This document shows, piece by piece, positions 7,867 to 11,947 of a stretch of 11,947 nucleotides of DNA (within the stretch, counting starts at the first letter, position 1; every line of letters starts with the position of its first letter). The DNA lies in contig JAFMQQ010000039.1 of the NCBI GenBank assembly GCA_017354595.1, positions 1 through 11,947 on the forward strand. The letters run 5' to 3'. Below the pieces are notes generated by a model. It worked only from the letters and a program-made list of their open reading frames with translations. It searched no databases and was not told the DNA's origin. This DNA is from Micromonosporaceae bacterium (GTDB lineage: Bacteria; Actinomycetota; Actinomycetes; Mycobacteriales; Micromonosporaceae). Both the position numbers and the translations under genes were made by a program.

Positions 7867-9390
7867 ATGAGCAGCGGTTGGGTCCTGCCCGACGATGTGC
7901 TGCGCGACGCGCCGAACTACGCGCCGCGCGGATACGAACTGGGCGACCTCGAACTGCTGCTCTCCGGCGCGTACGCACCGCTGACCGGGTTCCTGGGCCG
8001 GGCCGACCTGGCCAGCCTCGCCCGGCGCGGGCGGCTCGCCGACGGCTCCCCCTGGCCGGTCGCGGTGACCCTGGACGTGCCGGCCGAGTTGAGCCCCGCG
8101 CTGGATAGCGGCGACGGGCAGCACCGGGTGCTGGTACTGACCGACACCGAGGGCGCTCCGGTCGCCGCGATGGACGCGCTGGACGTGTGGCCGGTACGCG
8201 ACGGCTGGGTGCGCGTCGGCGGACCCGTGCGGCGGATCGGCGACGGCGGGCACGGCGTGTTCCGCCGGTTGCGGCACAGCCCTGCTGAGGTACGCGAACA
8301 CCTGCCTCCCGGCCGGGTGCTCGGCGTGATCGCCGACCGGCCGCTGCACCGGCCGCAGCTGGCGCAGATCGCGCTCGCCTCCCGGACGCTCGGCGGCCAC
8401 CTGGTGGTGCTGGTACCCGTCGGCGCAGCGACCCCGGATGGGCTGCCGGCCGAGGCACTGGTCCGGGCAGTACTCGCGGCCAGGGACCGGATGCCAGCCG
8501 CCACCTTCGTCGCGGTGCCGTTGGCGCCGCACGGTGACGAGGTCACCGATGCGCTGCTGCGCGCCCGGGTGGCCGCAGCGTACGGCGTCACGCACCTGCT
8601 CTCCACCGGCGAGACGATGATGTCCGGCGGTGGCCCGCGGGTACTGATCCCGCGCGAGCTGGCCTACGACAGCCGGGACGGGCAGTGGCGCGGCCGGGAC
8701 GACATCCCGCCCCGGTTCCGCCGGCTGGCGCTGTCCCCCGCCGAGATCGACGACCTGCTGGACCGGGGCGCCCCGCTGCCGGAGTGGCACACCCCGCCGG
8801 ACGTGGCGCGGGAGCTCGCCCGCGCCCGGCCGCCCCGCCGCCAGCGCGGCCTGGTGCTGTTCTTCACCGGGCTCTCCGGCTCCGGCAAGTCGACGCTGGC
8901 CCGGGGCGTAGCCCACGCGCTGCTGGAGACCGGCGAGCGCACCGTCACGATGCTCGACGGGGACGTGGTCCGGCGCGAACTCTCCGCCGGGCTGAGCTTC
9001 TCCAAGGCCGACCGGGACATCAACATCCGGCGGATCGGGTGGGTCGCGGCGGAGGTGGCCCGGCACGGCGGGCTCGCCATCTGCTGCCCGATCGCGCCGT
9101 ACGCGGCGGCCCGGGCGACCGCGCGCCGGCTCGCCGTCGAGGCGGGCGCCGGCTTCGTGCTGGTGTACGTGGCCACCCCGATCGAGGTGTGTGAGGCTCG
9201 CGACCGCAAGGGGCTGTACGCAAGGGCGCGCGCCGGCCAGCTCACCGGGGTGACCGGGATCGACGACCCGTACCAGGAACCCACCGACGCCGACCTGGTG
9301 CTGGACACCTCGGAGATCAGCGTGGCGGCAGCGTTGGACCGGGTGCTGGAGCACCTCTCCGCGGACGGCTGGATCGACGCCCGCCGGTAG
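7867..9390 (+). CDS. cysC: ATP-sulfurylase-like / adenylylsulfate (APS) kinase fusion; sulfurylase half degenerate
   Basis: The 507-residue protein has two parts. Residues 1 to about 320 resemble ATP sulfurylase: the PUA-like start is clear (DLELLLSGAYAPLTGFLGRA, then LADGSPWPVAVTLDVP). However, the position of the active-site QTRNPxHRAH reads IADRPLHRPQ (155-164). Where GRDHAG is expected after YGVTHLL (239-245), the sequence reads STGETMMSGGG. Residues about 330-507 are APS kinase, which phosphorylates APS to PAPS: Walker A GLSGSGKST with K341, MLDGDVVRREL, FSKADRDINIRRIG, RDRKGLYARARAGQLTGVTG and IDDPYQEPTDADLVLDT. The kinase half looks active, and the sulfurylase half probably is not. ATG 7867 has GGGAGAGG 5 nt upstream. 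The domain order matches the Aquifex-type fusion. No cysN, cysD, cysH or sulfate transporter is nearby, so APS would have to be made elsewhere. An alternative name is sat-cysC. Confidence 0.88.
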   Translation: MSSGWVLPDDVLRDAPNYAPRGYELGDLELLLSGAYAPLTGFLGRADLASLARRGRLADGSPWPVAVTLDVPAELSPALDSGDGQHRVLVLTDTEGAPVAAMDALDVWPVRDGWVRVGGPVRRIGDGGHGVFRRLRHSPAEVREHLPPGRVLGVIADRPLHRPQLAQIALASRTLGGHLVVLVPVGAATPDGLPAEALVRAVLAARDRMPAATFVAVPLAPHGDEVTDALLRARVAAAYGVTHLLSTGETMMSGGGPRVLIPRELAYDSRDGQWRGRDDIPPRFRRLALSPAEIDDLLDRGAPLPEWHTPPDVARELARARPPRRQRGLVLFFTGLSGSGKSTLARGVAHALLETGERTVTMLDGDVVRRELSAGLSFSKADRDINIRRIGWVAAEVARHGGLAICCPIAPYAAARATARRLAVEAGAGFVLVYVATPIEVCEARDRKGLYARARAGQLTGVTGIDDPYQEPTDADLVLDTSEISVAAALDRVLEHLSADGWIDARR

Positions 9391-9437
9391 CCGGGTGCGG
9401 CGCAGTTACGCCGGCCGGGGTCGCACGTTGAGCAAGC

Positions 9438-10193
9438 ATGCGCACATCCTGGTCCGGGCGCGCCCTCCCGGGGCCCGCCCTACAGCCGGCGGCCTCGTGG
9501 GACCAGCCGACCGCGCTCTGGTACGACCTGTCCACCGACCCGACCGGTGGCTACCCGGGCGCGGTCGGCGCACGCCAGCGGGCGTACCTGCGCCGGCTGC
9601 TGCGCCAGCACTTCCCCGACCGCCGGCCGGTGCAGTACGACCTGGGTGGCGGTACCGGTCGGGGCGCCCGGATGCTGCGCGGCCTGGTACGCCACGTGTA
9701 CCCCTGCGACCCGTCGGCCGCCCCGGTACCAGAGCGCGGCCCGACGCTGGTGACCGCGCTGCGCCCAGCAACCGGCGCGGTCACCGGGCCCGGGTACGAG
9801 CAGGCGATCGCCTTCGCCGCACGGATTCTGCCACCCGGCGGCGGGCTGCTGGTGGTGGAGAGCCACGACGCCTTCGCCGGCCGGTGGCCAGGTACCCGGT
9901 GGCGCGGCGGCCGGGAACCCGGCCGAGCGCACCGGCACCAGCACGGCCAGCCGCCGGGCGCCGTACTGTCCCATGTGGACGCTGAGGCGCTGCTGCGGCG
10001 GTACGGTTTCACGGTGCTGGAGCGCTGTGGCTCCGCGGTGTTCCCGGAGCGGGCGTACCGGCAGCCACTGCTGCGCCCGCTGGTACGCCACCTGGACGAT
10101 CTGCTCTGCCGCCCCGGCTGGCTGGCGCGGTGCGCGATCGACGTACTGCACGTCGCGCACCGCGCGCCGTCACAGGTCCTGCAGAATGCGTAG
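9438..10193 (+). CDS. Class I SAM-dependent methyltransferase-like protein
   Basis: The 251-residue protein contains a recognisable SAM-binding motif I, VQYDLGGGTGRGARML, with DLGGGTG at 68-74. It also has an acidic residue after the next strand (YPCDPSA, D91), and a later strand with turn typical of the fold (LPPGGGLLVVESHD, about 131-144). A conserved-looking C-terminus includes LLRRYGFTVLERCG and RPLVRHLDDLLCRPGWLARCAIDVLHVAHR-type sequence. The stretch between motif I and the Gly-rich strand is short, so the middle strands are compressed or lost, and the substrate is unknown. ATG 9438 has only a weak GAGCAAG upstream; no better in-frame start was found. It lies 47 bp after the APS-kinase gene on the same strand and may share its transcript. 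Its last 24 bp overlap the end of the opposite-strand toxin gene. It could be a degraded methyltransferase. Confidence 0.6.
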   Translation: MRTSWSGRALPGPALQPAASWDQPTALWYDLSTDPTGGYPGAVGARQRAYLRRLLRQHFPDRRPVQYDLGGGTGRGARMLRGLVRHVYPCDPSAAPVPERGPTLVTALRPATGAVTGPGYEQAIAFAARILPPGGGLLVVESHDAFAGRWPGTRWRGGREPGRAHRHQHGQPPGAVLSHVDAEALLRRYGFTVLERCGSAVFPERAYRQPLLRPLVRHLDDLLCRPGWLARCAIDVLHVAHRAPSQVLQNA

Positions 10194-10460
10194 CGCCCGG
10201 GAGACCTGGCGCATGGTCGCCGTGTCCGCCACGTCGACCCGCTCCTCGAACCACTTCTTCATCGGCGCGGAGAGCCGGTCCGGCATGATGACGTAGTCGC
10301 CGCACTCCACCGCGAGCGGCGAGTCGCGCAGCCGGTCCTTCTCCACCGCCTCGGCGACCAGGACCACCGGCACATCGGTCGCGTTGTACACGTCTGAGCT
10401 GATCACCAGTCCCAACCGTTCGCGGGCACCGTTGATCAGCCAGATCTCACCGCGCTGCAC
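10170..10460 (-). CDS. MazF/PemK-like toxin of a type II toxin-antitoxin pair
   Basis: The 96-residue product starts at GTG 10460 with VQRGEIWLING and continues RERLGLVISSDVYN. This is the first-strand and SSD pattern of MazF/PemK ribonucleases, which cleave mRNA at short sequences. The middle (DSPLAVECGDYVIMPD) and the end (ERVDVADTATMRQVSRALRILQDL) follow the family layout. The usual proline-rich, arginine-containing loop after strand one and the threonine of the canonical active site are not obvious, so cleavage activity is uncertain. The gene overlaps the antitoxin stop by 14 bp, a typical translationally coupled arrangement. The open frame extends upstream to 10634, but that part is a shadow of the antitoxin. 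It overlaps the methyltransferase-like gene tail to tail by 24 bp. Confidence 0.78.
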   Translation of the reverse strand: MQRGEIWLINGARERLGLVISSDVYNATDVPVVLVAEAVEKDRLRDSPLAVECGDYVIMPDRLSAPMKKWFEERVDVADTATMRQVSRALRILQDL

Positions 10461-10707
10461 GCCGTCCCGACCGGTACAGCTCCGCGTCGACCATCGCCAG
10501 TTCGCGCTCGTCGTCCAGCGCCGCCGCCTCGTCGTCCAGTCCGGCCCGGCGGATCGCTTCAGCGTGTCCGGCGAATATCTCGCGCAGCGCCCGTTCCCGC
10601 GCGGCCTGGTCGATCCAGGCGGAGAGGGAGACACCGTGCTGGGCCGCCAACGCGCGCGCCTCCGCTATCGTCTCGTCAGAGAAGGACAAGGTCACCTTCG
10701 CAGTCAT
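10447..10707 (-). CDS. MazE-like antitoxin, probably ribbon-helix-helix
   Basis: The 86-residue product begins MTAKVTLSFSDETIAEARAL and continues HGVSLSAWIDQAARERALRE. A short beta-type segment followed by two helices is the usual shape of ribbon-helix-helix (CopG/MetJ-type) DNA-binding antitoxins. The second half (IRRAGLDDEAAALDDERELAMVD) is acidic and would suit binding to, and neutralising, the toxin. ATG 10707 was chosen because similarity starts at once; upstream in-frame sequence is non-coding and overlaps the divergent hydrolase. No strong ribosome site is visible. The 3' end overlaps the toxin start by 14 bp. Such antitoxins normally repress their own promoter, and short inverted repeats lie directly upstream. 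Being an antitoxin rests mostly on the partner gene. Confidence 0.75.
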   Translation of the reverse strand: MTAKVTLSFSDETIAEARALAAQHGVSLSAWIDQAARERALREIFAGHAEAIRRAGLDDEAAALDDERELAMVDAELYRSGRRAAR

Positions 10708-10711
10708 GCCA

Positions 10712-10734
10712 GGTAGCGTACCAGCGGTATGACC
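10712..10734. promoter_or_regulatory. Short inverted repeats upstream of antitoxin, possible autoregulatory operator
   Basis: GGTA-GCG-TACC (10712-10722) and GGT-ATG-ACC (10726-10734) are two small inverted repeats immediately upstream of the antitoxin start. Ribbon-helix-helix antitoxins commonly bind paired short sites here. The arms are only 3-4 bp and GTAC-like words are common in this genome, so chance is a real alternative. Confidence 0.25.
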
Positions 10735-10773
10735 AGGCTGCCATCCGCCGAGAAATCTGTCGTACCGTCCGGA

Positions 10774-10779
10774 TAGTCT
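10774..10779 (+). promoter_or_regulatory. -10 element for a probable leaderless hydrolase transcript
   Basis: TAGTCT fits TANNNT and ends 7 nt before the ATG at 10787, which places the expected transcription start at or next to the start codon. No Shine-Dalgarno sequence is present, so a leaderless message is likely. The -35 region is not recognisable. Confidence 0.42.
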
Positions 10780-10786
10780 TGCGTAC

Positions 10787-11641
10787 ATGACCCCCGGCCC
10801 CACACCCGTCGATCGACGCGTGACCGTCGCCGCGTCCGTGTCGCTCCACGTCCGGGAGTGGCCGGGGACGCGCCGACCCTTCCTGCTGGTGCACGGGCTC
10901 TCCTCCAACGCACGACTCTGGGACGCCGTCGCCGAGGTGCTCGCCGCCGCCGGTCACCCGGTGAGCGCGGTCGACCTCCGGTCACACGGAGACAGCGACG
11001 CGCCACCCGATGGTTACGACACCGCGACCGCCGCCGCCGACTTGGCGGCGCTCAACATCCCCGGCGCGGTCGTGGCGGGCCAGTCCTGGGGTGGCAATGT
11101 CGCGGTCCGCCTTGCCGCCAAGCACGCCGAGCTCGTCGCCGGGCTGGCCCTGGTGGACGGCGGCTGGATCGCGCCGGCCGAGGAGTTCGCGTCCTGGTCC
11201 GCATGCGAGGCGGCGCTGCGGCCGCCGCGGATCGACGGCCTGCCGGCGGCCGAGCTGGAGCGGCAGCTGCGCCGCGCGCACCCGGGCTGGTCCGACGGGG
11301 CGGTCGCCGCCACCGTGGCCAACCTGCGGGTCTGGCCCAACGGCACGGTCACCCGCCGGCTGTCGATCGAGCGCCACATGCGGATCGTGCGCAGCATGTG
11401 GGAGGACCCGCCACAGCCGGACTACCCGGCCATCGGCGTGCCGGTACTGCTGCTGCCGGCGATACCGACCGATCCGGGCGCGGCGCAGAAGCGCCGGTCC
11501 CGGGTACGCGCCGCGGCCGGGGCGATGCGCGACGCGACCATCCGCGAATACCCCGGCGCCGACCACGACCTGCACGCGCAGCACCCCGAGCAGGTCGCCG
11601 GCGACCTGCTCGGCCTCGCCGGCCGGATAGATGGTGTCTGA
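10787..11641 (+). CDS. Alpha/beta-fold hydrolase
   Basis: The 284-residue protein has a full alpha/beta hydrolase pattern: the oxyanion-hole segment FLLVHGLSSNARLW with H36-G37; VSAVDLRSHGDSD after strand four; the nucleophile elbow VAGQSWGGNVA with S100; and the late histidine in GADHDLHAQHP, most likely H260. The acid residue is probably the aspartate in the segment after PVLLLPAIP. The substrate cannot be told; esterase, lactonase or epoxide/haloalkane-like members share this layout. There is no signal peptide, so it should be cytoplasmic. The ATG at 10787 has no ribosome site but a good -10 box 7 nt upstream. It is divergent from the antitoxin with 79 bp between them. Its TGA shares one base with the ATG of the following gene (TGATG), so the two are very likely co-translated. 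Confidence 0.88.
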   Translation: MTPGPTPVDRRVTVAASVSLHVREWPGTRRPFLLVHGLSSNARLWDAVAEVLAAAGHPVSAVDLRSHGDSDAPPDGYDTATAAADLAALNIPGAVVAGQSWGGNVAVRLAAKHAELVAGLALVDGGWIAPAEEFASWSACEAALRPPRIDGLPAAELERQLRRAHPGWSDGAVAATVANLRVWPNGTVTRRLSIERHMRIVRSMWEDPPQPDYPAIGVPVLLLPAIPTDPGAAQKRRSRVRAAAGAMRDATIREYPGADHDLHAQHPEQVAGDLLGLAGRIDGV

Positions 11642-11947
11642 TGGCACGATTACTGGTGATCATGGGCAGCGGGGAGACCGCGCCCACCATGGTCAAGCCA
11701 CACCGGGCCGTCTTCGAGCGGGTCGGCGAGGCGCCCGCCATCCTGCTCGACACCCCCTATGGCTTCCAGGAAAACGCCGAGGACATCTCCACCCGCGCGG
11801 TGAACTACTTCGCCGCCAGCGTGGGCCGCAAGGTCGAGGTGGTCTCCTGGCGGGCGGACCCGTCGGCGCTGGAACGCGAGCGCGCGCTGGCCGCGGTCCA
11901 CGATGCGGGCTGGGTCTTCGCCGGCCCGGGCAGCCCGTCCTACGCGC
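11641..11947 (+). CDS. Class I glutamine amidotransferase-like / peptidase S51-like protein (partial)
   Basis: The first 102 residues are present and the gene runs off the window. It begins MARLLVIMGSGETAPTMVK, and GSGETAP (9-15) is a signature I associate with conserved actinobacterial proteins annotated as type 1 glutamine amidotransferase-like. LLDTPYGFQENAEDIS follows at 35-50. AGPGSPSYA at 94-102 is where peptidase-E and cyanophycinase relatives carry a Gly-rich ligand or approach loop. The catalytic Ser or Cys elbow should lie downstream, outside the window, so activity cannot be judged. The start is fixed by the TGATG overlap with the hydrolase stop and by immediate family likeness. 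The reaction is unknown; hydrolysis of a peptide or amide bond is the family-level guess. Confidence 0.8.
   Translation, partial: MARLLVIMGSGETAPTMVKPHRAVFERVGEAPAILLDTPYGFQENAEDISTRAVNYFAASVGRKVEVVSWRADPSALERERALAAVHDAGWVFAGPGSPSYA

Noticed and set aside
7702..9354. Upstream part of a 628-codon leftward frame antisense to the sulfurylase/APS-kinase gene
   Set aside because: His/Arg/Gly/Pro-rich shadow translation. Only the last 77 or so codons, outside the opposing gene, look like a real protein.
9395..9985. Rightward 196-codon frame overlapping the methyltransferase-like gene
   Set aside because: Arg/Pro/Gly-rich shadow. The frame from 9438 carries motif I and a plausible C-terminus.

Overview
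The window is about 12 kb of very GC-rich chromosomal DNA from an actinomycete. Strong G/C preference at third codon positions, GTG and leaderless-type starts, an actinobacterial-type PEP carboxylase and the small Cys-rich protein beside it suggest Micromonosporaceae or a close relative. That placement is inference from style and protein likeness, not from a marker gene. No rRNA, tRNA, CRISPR array, transposase or phage gene is visible, and no gene-free stretch exceeds about 210 bp.

Left part (1-4558): mfd, the transcription-repair coupling factor, runs leftward and off the window edge, so its C-terminus is missing. A 212-bp divergent spacer holds three tandem 16-bp repeats and a 14-bp palindrome. 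It is followed by a rightward LtrA-family membrane protein. A 58-residue four-cysteine protein, convergent with it, reads leftward.

Middle (4559-7701): ppc, a complete 920-residue phosphoenolpyruvate carboxylase with all main catalytic motifs, is divergent from the Cys-rich gene. A probable 77-residue unknown protein follows on the opposite strand.

Right part (7702-11947): a fusion of an ATP-sulfurylase-like domain with APS kinase reads rightward. Its kinase half looks intact, but its sulfurylase half has lost the expected nucleotide-binding motifs. A compact SAM-methyltransferase-like gene follows, overlapping tail to tail with a leftward MazE/MazF-like toxin-antitoxin pair. Divergent from the pair is an alpha/beta hydrolase, probably leaderless, which shares a TGATG junction with a class I glutamine-amidotransferase-like gene cut by the window end.

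Most genes are housekeeping or stand alone: DNA repair, anaplerotic carbon fixation and sulfate activation. The only tight transcriptional units visible are the antitoxin-toxin pair and the hydrolase-amidotransferase-like pair. I see no convincing multi-gene novel system. The best leads are the sulfurylase pseudo-domain fused to APS kinase, the four-cysteine miniprotein beside ppc, and the unknown 77-residue protein.
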